Below, in pieces: positions 1-11,056 of a stretch of DNA of 64,000 bases. The stretch is from Punica granatum. Taxonomy: Eukaryota > Streptophyta > Magnoliopsida > Myrtales > Lythraceae. Both the position numbers and the translations under genes were made by a program. The notes beneath the pieces are model-generated. The model was not told the DNA's origin. It saw only the letters and a program-made list of their open reading frames with translations, and made no database searches. The DNA lies in the NCBI RefSeq assembly GCF_007655135.1, contig NC_045127.1, forward strand, positions 14,951,001 through 15,015,000, written 5' to 3'. The stretch's first letter is position 1, and the number at the start of each line of letters is the position of its first letter.

Positions 1-1396
1 CATGCTAGGCTATCGATTTTGCACTCTTATCGCGCCGCAATCCTCCGTATCGCTTCCGGGGGCGTCAGGTTGACATGGCCGACCCAACTGCGAATAATAA
101 CACGATGATTGCCCTGCGATTTTCTGTTGTGGTTCAAGGGTTATCACTAGAAGTGCTGTCGATGTTTCCCCCTGGAGCCAGCAGATCAAAACGGGGTGCT
201 GATGGGACACATCCTATATAAAAGATGCGTCTTTTTCTTTTGATAGTGTCTATTAAACATAAATAAATAGAGGCTTTAGAATCAAAATCCCACACCTTCC
301 AAATACCCGAAATGATTAGGGTTTATAAGGAACTTTGATTCCATCAACTAAAAGTTGGAATTGTTAATTAGTGATGGGCTCAATACGTATAGTCTAGCGA
401 GAATTTAATGTGATATTAAAGGAGGTTTGTGGATTCACAGCAGATCAGCACACCAGGCCTAACAGGGAAATTCATGACCGGTATATTAACGTACGCAAGT
501 GAAAGCCAAGCAGTAGATCGGCACAGCAGGCCTAACAGTGAAATTCATGACCAGTATATTCACGTACGCAAGAGAGAACCAAGCTTACAGTTATTTGAAC
601 CTGATTCCTTCAACCGACTGTGGAAGTGGAAGCCACCTCGAGGTTGGTAAAGTCCAAGCAATGAAGTGGAAGAGTAGCCCGAGGTACTGAAAATAAGGAA
701 ATGGCAACGTAAAATTTCTAATAGGGTTGTAAACAATTAAGTCGATAAGCTTGAACTGATAAATTTTAATATCCAATCTCTTATAAATTCCAAAAATTTC
801 TTTCGCATTTTTCTGATGTGGGATTGACTATTATATTTATATAAGATGTCTAAAACATGAAATAAGAAAATAAAAAAGTTAAATAAAACTGGATATATGT
901 GATGAAATCCCCAAAACCGAGGAAAACTTCTTGGACAAAAAATGAAAAATTGATTAGACAATAAATTGTATAATACAACTTTCAGACAAATTTGAAACCC
1001 AGCCTTATTTTAAACATACATGGAGAAAAGTCCACTAAGATGTCTCAATTCTCTCTACCTTGTCACTCTAAACCCTAGAGATTTTAAGATGATAACCCTG
1101 AGAATTTCTCAAGAAAATCATAGCAGCAATATCCCTGTAACTCCATTCTGTTATTTGGGCCGCCGAGAGAATAAGGGCTTTGCAGCTCTGAGACACTTTC
1201 TCAAGTGAGCTTAAGGAGTTCTCTTTTTAACTGAGCTAACTAGAAATCCCGGATAGATGAAAAAACATAGTCTCATCAAATCCATGCCTGGAACAGAGGT
1301 GACAAACACCGTGACCACTTTTTCCACAACAGGCGCACTGTGACCACCATAACAAGTGCGGCTTCTCATCTCCTCGGCTCCTTTATTGTTTCTTCG
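1..1396. other. Intergenic, no supported gene
   Basis: No reading frame here has recognisable domains or a gene-like structure. The 66-codon minus-strand frame at 10-210 reads smoothly but matches no family I know and could be LTR debris. The only structure seen is the 73-bp duplication listed separately. Confidence 0.5.
439..584. repeat. Two-copy tandem repeat, 73-bp unit
   Basis: Two adjacent copies share the blocks AGGCCTAACAG, AAATTCATGACC, GTATATT and CACGTACGCAAG at a constant offset of 73 bp, with a few substitutions. The open frame across it (429-650) simply repeats and has no other coding sign. Confidence 0.8.
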
Positions 1397-1577
1397 GGTA
1401 CGTTTGGATTTAAAGTTAAAGTAACTTTGATTTTGATTTTGATTTTGATTGTGGAAAAGGACAAATGAGATGTGTTTATAAATTTGACTTGGGAAACGTG
1501 TGTTTTTGTTGTATAGTGTGTTGAGATAAAGTTAAAGTTAAAGTTAAAATTAAGTGTTTGGAAATTCAAACAGGGCA
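1397..1577. mobile_element. Short MITE-like element
   Basis: About 180 bp bounded by imperfect inverted ends (left GTACGTTTGGAT, right read in reverse CCCTGTTTGAAT). The inside is built from GATTTT and AAAGTTA runs that pair with each other. It is probably a non-autonomous DNA transposon. No clear target-site duplication was found, so the class is uncertain. Confidence 0.45.
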
Positions 1578-3710
1578 TTCCTCTTTTGCAGGGTTCTAGA
1601 GTAGCAAGACATCCCAACAGTATATATATCCATGTGAGCAGGGACAAACCTAAGATTTGGACTTGGGGGCGAACTATTTAAGGGGCAAATAGAATGGTAG
1701 TTTCCACGAGTTAGGGGGCGAATATAAGGAATTTCATAAGAAATTGGACAATAAATTTAAATTTCTTTTTAGGGTCGAAAATTTAGGGGTGATTGCCCCC
1801 ATCAGACCCCCTTTCTTCGATCCATCCATGAATGTGCATAACATTTTATCCTCAATATATTTGAAAAATGAGTTGCATTGATTGATCTCAAAATATATTT
1901 TTTTTAGTTCTTCTTATATAAGGGATCCATATAGGATGGATCAAGGGGATAAGGCGAGTCCCCCTTAAAATTACGACGTTCGAAAGAAATTTAAACATGA
2001 TTCCTAAAATTTTGATAAAATTTAATTGCTTATTGTTCCGTCTAAAAGTGCGTGGGCCAATCTCCGGTTAACACTTGGCGGTTTAGAGTACCAGGCTTGT
2101 CAGGGCGCAATCTCAAGGATGGCAAAACCACCAGCTATCCTCTTCGACCTATAGCGTAGCACCACGGCTCCAGAGATCAGTAAGTATAGGTGGCGATTGG
2201 GTTTTTCGTCGTGGAGGTGTGATTGTCGACCGTGTGTGTTGGAGTTGTTCGGACGATGACGCGGCCTTAAGGGTTAGGCCACTGAGATTCTTACAGCATG
2301 TGTGCGACGTATGCCTTTGAAGTACTGAGGGGTGAGAGGCCAAATAGCCGGCTCGATGTATCACAGTAGAGCTGCTAATGGTAGTGTTGGACGCTAATAG
2401 CTTAGCTGAAGCAGCCGAGATGTAGAAGATCTCAGCCTGGAAGCCGAGATGGGGATAAGAGGCGACCCTTGCCCTGGAATCGAGGGACGGTGGAAGGATA
2501 GAGGAACCGAGGGCTCCAGGTAGAAGATAAAAGTGTTGTGCGTGTAGGTATCGGTGCGGGAAGGTAAGTGCGGGTATGGGGAAATGTAAGTTCGAGTGCG
2601 GGACTGAGAGTGCAGAAATGTAAAGTTCGGAAAGTAAATTGCTGGAAAAGAAGGTGCTGGTATTGAAAGTATGGAAAAGTAAAGATAATGAAATGTACGA
2701 GGCGTTGAGCCGTTTTCTAATTGTCACGGGGAGAGGTACGAATGATGACTCTTCTAGCTCTTATAAGCCGGACCTAGGATGGCCTATCTAGGGTAATACT
2801 CGGTCTTATTACAAAAAAATAGAAGAAACTAGCAACTAAAAGGAATTACCTAGGAGCTCCTTATACTTCACTAAAGACTAGGAAACAAATACTATGCTAG
2901 CTAAAATAGAGAAATCATCCTAATTGACAATTATACTTGCCAATGTCGAAGCAAATCCCAAAAGCATGTGTGTCTAACCAAGGCAATGATTCTTGGCTGC
3001 TTTGTAAAGACGCCGGCCGCGTCCTCATGTCCAGGTTCGTAATTGACTTCACCTAGGAAAGAATCGGAAGACTTCAATGTGAGAGCCAACTTGCTAACCT
3101 TCTCGGCTACTACCATGTATGATCCGCCCAGCTAGGAAGCATTCCAAAAGTACCTTCTACTAGCAGCCAACTCATCCGCGGCTGTCCAAACGGGTAATGC
3201 CAGGGATCTTGGATCGGGTGTTCGTGAATTTGGTACGGGCTGCCTTCCCGTGCTTGGGCCTTTGTCCGCCCGTTGAGTTGAGACATGGACATCCCGTTTA
3301 GGCCCCAAAAGACCAATTATACCCAATAGCTAGTCACATGTAGCATGAACTCCGTAAATTTTGCTAGGTGCGAAAATCGTGTGTAAATACTTATATTTAT
3401 GCCCGCTAATTCGAGAAGAATATTTTCTTATTCGCTCCTCTAAGGACCATGTAACTCGATGGAAACACAGAGAGGATACGTGCCCCATAAAACAAAAAAC
3501 ACCATAAAACAGAAACGCAGGAGGGAACATTCATTTCAAATATATATAAATTGTATAAAACCCCCCCGGGTTCCAGCTTTGATATAATATCAGTAATTTC
3601 ATGCCTGATTGGTTTTATTTCATCTCAGATGATAATGATTTTCTCAGATCTAGAGAAAAGGTCACCGGTCATGAATCACGTGGATAATTTCTCTGGGGAC
3701 TTCTGACAAG
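1578..3710. other. Transposon-derived non-coding debris, probably an old LTR element
   Basis: The stretch holds several open but unrecognisable minus-strand frames, the longest 192 codons at 2149-2727, serine-rich and low in complexity. Read on the minus strand, the part from about 3320 down to 2150 looks like LTR or leader sequence (long untranslatable stretches and a T-rich tract near 2815), but no PBS, PPT or protein domain fixes this. I assign no gene. Confidence 0.3.
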
Positions 3711-4200
3711 CAAGAAGATAATTCATTGAGGGAATTTGGCCCACTGAATCATCATACTTCAATTTGGCCCTTTAATTCTCTGACAGAAATTTTGTCCGTT
3801 TTCAGTTCCTGTATTTGGAATTTTTAGCCTCTTTTTCCACTGAAAATATACATTTTAATTTTTTGAATTTATTAATCGTTTTTCTTTTTTTTAAGTGCAA
3901 GAATAATTCATTGAGGGTAGTTGCCCCATCGAGTTCTCATACTTTAATTTGTCAATTTAATTCTTTGACAAAATTTTGTCCGCTTTCAATTCCTGTATTT
4001 GGAATTTTTAGCTTTTTTTTTCCGTTGGAAGTACACTTTTTTTTTTTGAAAAGCAAGGATAATTCATTGACGGTAGTTGCCCCGTCGAATCCTCATAATT
4101 AAATTGGTCATTTTAATTCTTTGACAAAAACTTTGTCCGCTTTTACTTCCTGTATTTGGAATTTATAGTCTATTTTTCCCCTGAAAACATACATTTTATA
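3711..4200. repeat. Three-copy minisatellite, about 155-185-bp unit
   Basis: Three successive copies each contain ATAATTCATTGA, then a CTTTGACA-like block, TTTTGTCCG, TCCTGTATTTGGAATTT and a T-rich end before GAAAATACATTTT-like sequence. The shared ATTCATTGA word lies at 3721, 3906 and 4062, so the spacing shrinks from 185 to 156 bp, mainly through loss in T-rich tracts. The 95-codon plus frame at 3815-4102 is a by-product of the repeat. Confidence 0.8.
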
Positions 4201-5849
4201 ATTAAATCATTGAAAAAGTTATATTTTAAACATTATAGCGCCAGCTCACTTGTAAAACTCACTCCTTCCGCATAAACATTCCTCTCTGAGTTTTCCTGTG
4301 TCCTCCAAACAGTTATTAATCATCAGGGGAAAAAAAAAGGAGCAATGGGAAGGGTTCGAAATGGATTTTTTTTGCAAACCGCATACAATAGGAAACTGGA
4401 TTCTATTTTCTAAAATTCTTAGTAGGTAGTTGGCCCTAAAAGCTATCTAATTTTCTTCATTGTTAAGATATAGTAATTCAGAGTAAAATGGCACCGGAGT
4501 TATATGAAAATTTGAATTTATTATGATGTTTTCATTCAAACATGTTAAACTGTCAAATTTTACTACGAGCACAACTTTGGAAAGCACACTAATTTGGATT
4601 TAAGATTTTTTATGCCAATAAAATAAGAAATTGATGTCAATTTTACAACTTTTAAGAAGAACTTGGATTTTCTCAATTTATATATATTAATGTTTGAACC
4701 CCGAAAGTTATCTTGAAAGTTGAAACATATCCAATAAGGACTAGTAATACCTTTAAGTAGGACATACTACTTGAACTTATTATTAAATCAAATACTTGAA
4801 ATAGTTCAAAGTAATACATATTAAGATTGAAATATGTTCAAGTAGAATGTTTTCAAGAAGTAGTATGACCATGTGCAGAGACAAGAAAAAAAAAGTCTCT
4901 TATATTGATAATACTATTTGCAATTGGTATGACGCGACCTATATTCAAGCTAAATGTACATAACCTAGTATGATCATGTGTAAAAAAAAAGAAAAAAGTA
5001 AAAATTTCTTATCTTGCTTGTACTATTTCTAATGGCGACCGGTATCTTCCCACCACAATCCTAGTCTCCCTCCTCACTCTCTCTCTCCTCAAGTGAAGAA
5101 AAGGGCGATGAATTTGGAACGGTAGGGTATGAGTTCAGCTACCATTGCCCCAAACGACCTCATGGGGGTGGTGTGAACTGTAACGGGCCTGCCTGCCTGC
5201 CTCGCGTCCGTTCTCTCAAGCTTAGTGAGTGGCAGCAAATGTAAATAGAGGAGATAAATGGGGGTACGTTTGTCAGCATAGTTCAAATCTTATCCTAATC
5301 CTCACCTATCCACTTCATATTTGGTCTTCCGGGTAGAGCAGGATAGGATTTTAGAAATCTTAATCAGGTGTTTGGTGGCAATGGGATTGGGATTGGGTTT
5401 GGGACATGTCGAGATATAACATTAAGCAGCTGATCCCAGGGGGAGAGGTGGGTTAAACCCATATTGGTATGTGATTATTACTGAAATGATGGGAATGTCC
5501 CTAACTTTGTTTCTAATTTTCAAAATATGCCATTTATTTTTTTCTTTTTGGACTGAAACCTACGAAACATTGAAGAGGCGCAGTGATGGCACAATTCTAG
5601 CCAACATGGCCCCGGTGAGATCACCAGCAATCCCAGAGTGGGCCGGCAACCTCGACTAGGTGACGGTGGTCGAAATTGGGCCACTACCATGCCCCCATCT
5701 CTCTTGTTGAAGAGAGAGAAGGGGAGGTAGAGGGGCACAGTGGTGGCCAAGATGAGGCAATTTTGCGGCGATGACAGTGGCTCGATTCCAACCACTGCCG
5801 CCCAAATGAGGTCGTCAGCAGCCGACCATCACCCATTTGCCTCCCTATT
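4201..5849. other. AT-rich intergenic DNA followed by a GC-richer repeat patch
   Basis: From 4201 to about 5040 this is AT-rich spacer without coding signs. From 5300 to 5540 there are GGGATTGG-type runs, and 5560-5840 is a GC-richer patch of short degenerate direct repeats, similar in texture to 11600-11900 on the other side of the gypsy element. That may mean the gypsy element landed inside another repeat. No gene is supported. Confidence 0.4.
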
Positions 5850-6414
5850 TGTCAACACCATATTTTGTATTTTCTAAAAGTAAGGCCCAATTGATGAGAT
5901 TGAGCTAGAGGACCTATCACAATTTCAGACCGAACAAGTTTTCGGTCCTTTTCAAATTTAAATTGAAGCCCAACCTAATTGAAGGTTATAGCTAGCCCAT
6001 GGAATTGTGGAGGCCTGATGGACTTTTAAGGCCCAACCCCAATTCTGTCAAGAACCAGACGATAAGAAGAAGACGTTAGTTGTATCTTTGCAGTGCAATC
6101 AAAAGTGGGAAATCATCCTAAAGCAGTTGGCAAAGTGAGACAGCTACACACATTCAATGAGGGAGCATAACCAGTACATTCATGAAGATGTGCTAACTGA
6201 CAGAACATGATGCTTGGATAAATTGACAGAAGTGGTGAAGAAGGAGAAGAAATAACGTAGTTACTGCACGATCAAACACCCACGTTTGTCGACTAACAGA
6301 TGCATGGGAACGTGGAGGTTATGGTGATGAAGGCTTGGCTGCGCTATAAGTACCTGGCTTGGGAGATCAGAGAACACACGCACACACTCATTGATTGAGA
6401 CTTGAAGCTCCGTG
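5850..6414 (+). repeat. Truncated 5' LTR of the gypsy element
   Basis: It begins TGTCAACACCATATTTTG and matches the 3' LTR at 10186 through blocks such as AAGGCCCAATTGATGAGATT, CCCATGGAATTGTGGA and ACTTGAAGCTC. It lacks about 27 bp found in the 3' copy (around 10587-10616) and stops matching at about 6414, so the U5 side is deleted. Confidence 0.8.
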
Positions 6415-6439
6415 CAAGTAACCCGTTGCTAACATCGAA

Positions 6440-8230
6440 GAGGCCCCCAAGGCCGAATCAGCTGCCCTTCAAGCAGTTGTGGAAAACCTAACAACCGGCG
6501 GAAATGCCAATCCATTCAACATGTTGTCTCATTCTGTCGAGACCATGGCCGTTGACATTAAACAAGGTCAACAAGCTATGAATCTTTCCATGGAAAGTAT
6601 GACCACTGGCATAGCCCAATCGATGGTGTGCTTGACTACCGAGTTCCGGCAGCCTTTCCAAAGGATGAGCTAGCACTTGGAACAGATTTCTGTTGGCGTG
6701 ATTCAGACTACCGAGGAGACGCAAAACCAAAGAGATGCGCCCCCAGCCCGTTAGGCAAACGGGGGGTAGCAATAGTTACCTGCAGCTAAGAAAGCACCAC
6801 TACATGCCCCTATTGCTCAAGCTCTGCCGACCTAGTTCAAGCTGCAAATCCACCAAGGCAAATATCGACTGAAAGAGTCAGCCAAAATTTCCCAGCTGGT
6901 GGTAGCGGTCTCCCAAACCGCTATCGAGCTCCACCCCTTAAGAACCAGGCCCTGCTGAACAAACAATCAGCCTAGAAGGCTCAAGGGGCATTAGGTTCAT
7001 CAACTGGTGGATTAGAATCAGTTACAAGACGTCATCCAGGAACTTTATGGGCCCGACCTTCGGCGTTTAGGCTGCCTGACATACTAAAAGTCTTATCCTG
7101 ACTGGATTGACAGATTACATGATCAACCACGTGGGTAAAAGCCCAGAGTTTACAACATTTTCCAGGGACTAGGGACAATCCACTATTTAGCACATAGCCC
7201 GGTTTACAACACAGTGTGGGGAGGCTGCATCCAATGTCTTCCTCAAATTGAGCCTGTTCCCGAACTCTCACAGGTACGGCGTTTGGTTGGTACATCAGCC
7301 TTTCGGCAAACTCAGTTCACACGTGGAATGAGATAGAATCAAAATTTCATACTCAGTTCTACAGGACCAAGTCGGAAGTGTCCTTGCTAGATCTATCTAG
7401 GCTTGTTCAAGAGCCAGGGGAGGCTGCTGCAGCATACATAGCTCGTTTTAAGAAAGCACGTCACCGTTGCAAGGTGGCACTCTCTGAGGTTGAGTTCGTG
7501 TAATTGGCACAAACCGGCCTTGACTTTAAGCTTTGTAAGTTCGAAGGAATGGATTTCGAGATTTTTTCGAGTTATCCACCAAGGTGGCTCAATATGAAAA
7601 TCTCCTTCATGAGGAGGCTCATAAGAAGCGAGCCTCCGGCATGGGAACTTACTTCCATTAAGGACAATGTGGATGTGGCAGTTGCTGAGACGGTTTCCAG
7701 CAAACAAGTGACATAACCATCCTTGGTCATAGTTGACTCGCAGCCAGAAAATATTAAACGATGCCCACATGAGTCGAGTAAAAGACACTCATTTGATTTA
7801 TCTAGGCTTGACGAGATCTTCGATTTCTTATTAAAGACAGGACATGTAAAAGCTGTTGGTTGGACATCGTATGTTGATAGCGGAGGAGCGGAAGAAGAGT
7901 ATTGCAAGTACTACAATTCCTGGAGGCATTCCACTGTAGACTGCCTTGTATTCTAGAGTATCATTCAAGAGAAAGTCGATTGTGGGTTCTATCACTTTGG
8001 GGTTAAGGCCATTGGGGTTTATACAAAACCTTTCCCTGCACCTACTGTCAATGTCAGGGTCGTGGATCTTTAATCCTTGCTCCAGCAAAAGTAAAAGCAG
8101 AAAATCAAGATTGATCTTTAGCTTGATGATTCGCGTTGCTTCCTCCAAAAGAAAGCTACTTAGAAGGGAGTATGCCGAGAGTTTGGGAGTAGCAAGATAG
8201 CAGTTGAAATTGGGGAACGTGAGGATCATG
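6440..8230 (+). pseudogene. Gypsy gag remnant
   Basis: Read across frames, 7090-7720 gives a typical plant gypsy capsid: a PDWIDRLHD-like start, then FSGTRDNP-, QCGEASNVFLKLSLFP-, FGWY-, TWNEIESKFHTQFYR- and LLDLSRLVQEPGEAAAAYI-like blocks. The fragment at 7504-7716 continues it. The upstream frame 6479-6673 (about 64 codons) looks like the gag N-terminal spacer. Several stops and at least three frame changes rule out function. The known role of the family is to form the particle that packages element RNA. Confidence 0.75.
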
Positions 8231-8985
8231 TCCGTAGTACTCCAAGGCGTGATATGAATGGTGCTAATCAGTCTCGAGTCCTACAGGGAAGGAAAACAAA
8301 TATGAAGACGGTCCACCAGACTTATCGAACCCACCATAAGAGGCCTACTTGATGGGTTAAGCCTTCCCAGAATGTTCTTCTCATGAAGTGGAACAGTGTT
8401 GAGCACCTTACATTTTCCGAGCCACTTACCAAGACTAAGAAAAGACATATGCAGAGGAAGAGGCCAGCTGAGAGGATAACAGAAAAGGCAAGAGCATTAA
8501 GAAGCTAGAGCCAGGGCCGGTTTCGAAGGACAGAGTAGGGATGCAGTGAGAACCAATGAAGAAGAAGGGCAATCGTCTCATTTGACAGTCGAAGAGGTTG
8601 GGGGAACTTGTCTAAATGAAGAGTCCAAGCAAGCTCGCACACCTTTGTTAGACCAGGAGATGAATGAGATCATTGTCAAACTTTCGGTGGAGGATTTCAA
8701 TCTCTCCAGATTCCGATACTGACAGAAAATGACATTGCTCCTGAAGCTAACGGTGATAATATAGGAAGTGTCCAAATAAAGGTAGTCCATCAAAAACTGA
8801 TAGCGAGGCCACATTGAACAGAGATGATTTTGACACATCAGATTGTATCTCTATCATTCAATTTGGATCGTTTATGGTGAACTTGGATTGTTCATTGCTA
8901 AGCTTACCAATGACTTCTCAAGCTTAACCGAAAGTGCAGCCTGTAGAAGCAAGATGAGGAGGTAAAAGAGTGTGACAAGAGGGAT

Positions 8986-9535
8986 TTGGCATTTGAGAAG
9001 CCATCCCAAAAAATGACGAGGCACATTCATTCGCTTTACATCAAGGCGCATATGGATGGAGTCTTGGTTAAGAAAGTACTCGTGGATGACAGGGCTGCGT
9101 TCAATGTCATGCCAATTTCGGTGCTTCGAAATCTCGACACGACTTTGTTGGACCCGATTCCGATAGACGTCACGATTATTGACTTCGCTGGGGAGTCACA
9201 GATACTAGAGGTGTGTTCGTGATGGAGCTGACAGTTGAGAACAAGACCGGGTTGATGGCTTTCTTTTTCGTGGACTCAACAGCCAGCTATAATGCATTCC
9301 TAGGATAGGATTATATTGATTCTAATGGTTGTGTCCCATCGTCGCTCCACCAACAACTTATTTTCTTCAATAGAGACTCGATTGAAGTTGTCCCTGCTAA
9401 TCCAAAGCCCTTCTCGATCAACTCTTGTGCCTTGGAGGCTAGGTAATATGATAGCCACCTCAGAGTTATTCGACTGAAACCACGAGAGGGAGACGACATG
9501 TTTCCTTCATTCCCTATTGAGCTGACACCATAAGA
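8986..9535 (+). pseudogene. Gypsy aspartic protease region remnant
   Basis: The frame 8986-9222 reads as the plant gypsy retropepsin-like segment: KVLVDDRAAFNVMP corresponds to the usual KVLVDGGAAVNVMP, so the catalytic-site DGG is altered to DDR. Then come DFAGE and, after a frame change, a segment resembling TANYNALLGRDWI and HQ.LIF. Such a protease would release gag and pol products; the active site and frame are broken here. Confidence 0.7.
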
Positions 9536-9979
9536 GGATGATTCGCCAAGTCAACTCCCAATTGGCGACTTCCTTCGGCCATCACTGATCCTTTCAGCTA
9601 GGGCGAAAAAGGGCGAACCAATTATTGAAGAAGTTCCATGAATCCCTCTCAAAGGGATAAAGAAGGAGCGGTCTAGCAGATCTTAAGGAAGCTGGCAGCC
9701 ATGGTCGAAATTCAGGAGGCTGAAAAATGCTCAAAGTGGACCGAACTGCTAGGACAACCTGAAATCGCATGAGAACTTGGAATAGATGAGTTAGGGCTCG
9801 CTCCTACCAAGTTAGACGATGCAAAAGTCGAAGTACAAGACCCTTTGGTGGAAGTAAATCCCGGTTCTGATTTGGAGTGTAGGCCGACTTTCATCAGTGG
9901 TCTCCTTGATGAGCAATTTCTGGGTGAATTGATAGATCTGTTGTGCGAATTTCGTGGCTGTTTCGCATGAGATTACTTC

Positions 9980-10165
9980 AAAATGTGGGGCCTTGATTGT
10001 AGCCTAGTAGAGCGTCTCCTAGCGATCAAGGAGGGTTTCAGACCTTACAAGCAGTCACCTTGCAAGATGTCGAATGAATTGACATTGAAGGTAAAGGGAG
10101 AAATCAAGCGGCAAATACATGTATTCCTTGAACTTCGTAAGTTCGTTCGAGGCGCCGTATCACCT
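9980..10165 (+). pseudogene. N-terminal reverse transcriptase fragment of the gypsy element
   Basis: The frame from 9983 reads LDCSLVERLLAIKEGFRPYK then KMSNELTLKVKGEIKRQI, which matches the conserved lead-in to gypsy reverse transcriptase (usual form: HRLPIKEGFRPFKQ...RRM, then KVKEEIERL). The polymerase palm motifs that should follow are absent, because the 3' LTR begins about 30 bp later. This marks the deletion junction in pol. Confidence 0.75.
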
Positions 10166-10185
10166 TGCCCCTTTGCCTCCCCATC

Positions 10186-11056
10186 TGTTGGCACCATATT
10201 TTGGATTTTTTGAAATTAAGGCCCAATTGATGAGATTGAGATGGATGATCCATCGCAATTTCAAACCAAACAAAATTTCGATCATTTTCGAATTTAAATT
10301 GGAGCCCAATTCAATTGAAGCTTATAGCCAACCCATGGAATTGTGGAAGCCTGATAGACTTTTAGGGTCCAACCCAATTCTGTCAAGAACTAGAGGATAA
10401 GAAGAAGACGTCAGTCGTATCTTTGTAGTGCTATCAGAAGTGGGAAATCATCCTCAAGCGGTTGGTAAGGTGAGGCAGTTACTCATGTTCAATGTGGAAG
10501 CATAACAAGCATGTTCATGAAGATGTGGTAATGGACAGAACATGATGCTTGGAGAAATTGACAGAAGTGGTGAAGAAGGAAAATAAATAGCGTATGACTT
10601 GGTCATCTGATAGCAACCAGTTACTGCACGACCAAACACCCATGTTTGTCAACTAATAGAAGCATGGGAACGTAGAGGTTACGGTGATGAAGGCTCGTTT
10701 TCTTTATAAATACCTAGCTTGGGAGATTGGATAACACATGCACACACTCATCGACTCAGACTTGAAGCTCTGTCAAAATGCTCCGACAATCTTTTTCTTT
10801 TAAGCTAGTTCTTTTGTTTCCCTATACATACGTTCCTTTACGATTTCATGTTTTCCCTTTAGTTGGTAAAGATCGTTCTTTCTCTTTATCTCATTGTACA
10901 GTCCTTTACCCTATTAATACAATTTCAATTTCCTCGATCATTCTCAATCTAAGTCCTTTTTCAAATCAAGCCTTGAATCGATTGTCGATATCAGAAGTTA
11001 GATTATGTGCATTCTCATATTTTTCAGAACTACTGTCTCTGGCATGCCACCCAACA
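10186..11056 (+). repeat. 3' LTR of the gypsy element
   Basis: It starts TGTTGGCACC and ends CACCCAACA, so the ends form the short TGTTGG/CCAACA inverted repeat expected of an LTR; length about 871 bp. The first 590 bp match the 5' copy; the last 280 bp (the probable U5, including a TATTAATACAATTTC region) are only here. The frames at 10119-10400 and 10778-11059 are by-products. Confidence 0.75.

Larger units (their letters stand above)
5850..11056 (+). mobile_element. Degenerate Ty3/gypsy LTR retrotransposon, internally deleted
   Basis: Two related LTR-like segments (5850-6414 and 10186-11056) enclose sequence that reads, with many stops and frame changes, as gypsy gag, aspartic protease and the beginning of reverse transcriptase. 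RNase H, integrase and most of the reverse transcriptase are missing: the pol reading ends about 30 bp before the 3' LTR. U5, the PBS and the gag leader are also missing, because the 5' LTR stops matching at 6414 and gag-like coding starts almost at once. The element is dead; no target-site duplication was found. Confidence 0.85.

Noticed and set aside
2149..2727. 192-codon open frame on the minus strand
   Set aside because: Ser/Leu-rich, no domain, no splice context, and embedded in repeat-like DNA; length alone is not support.
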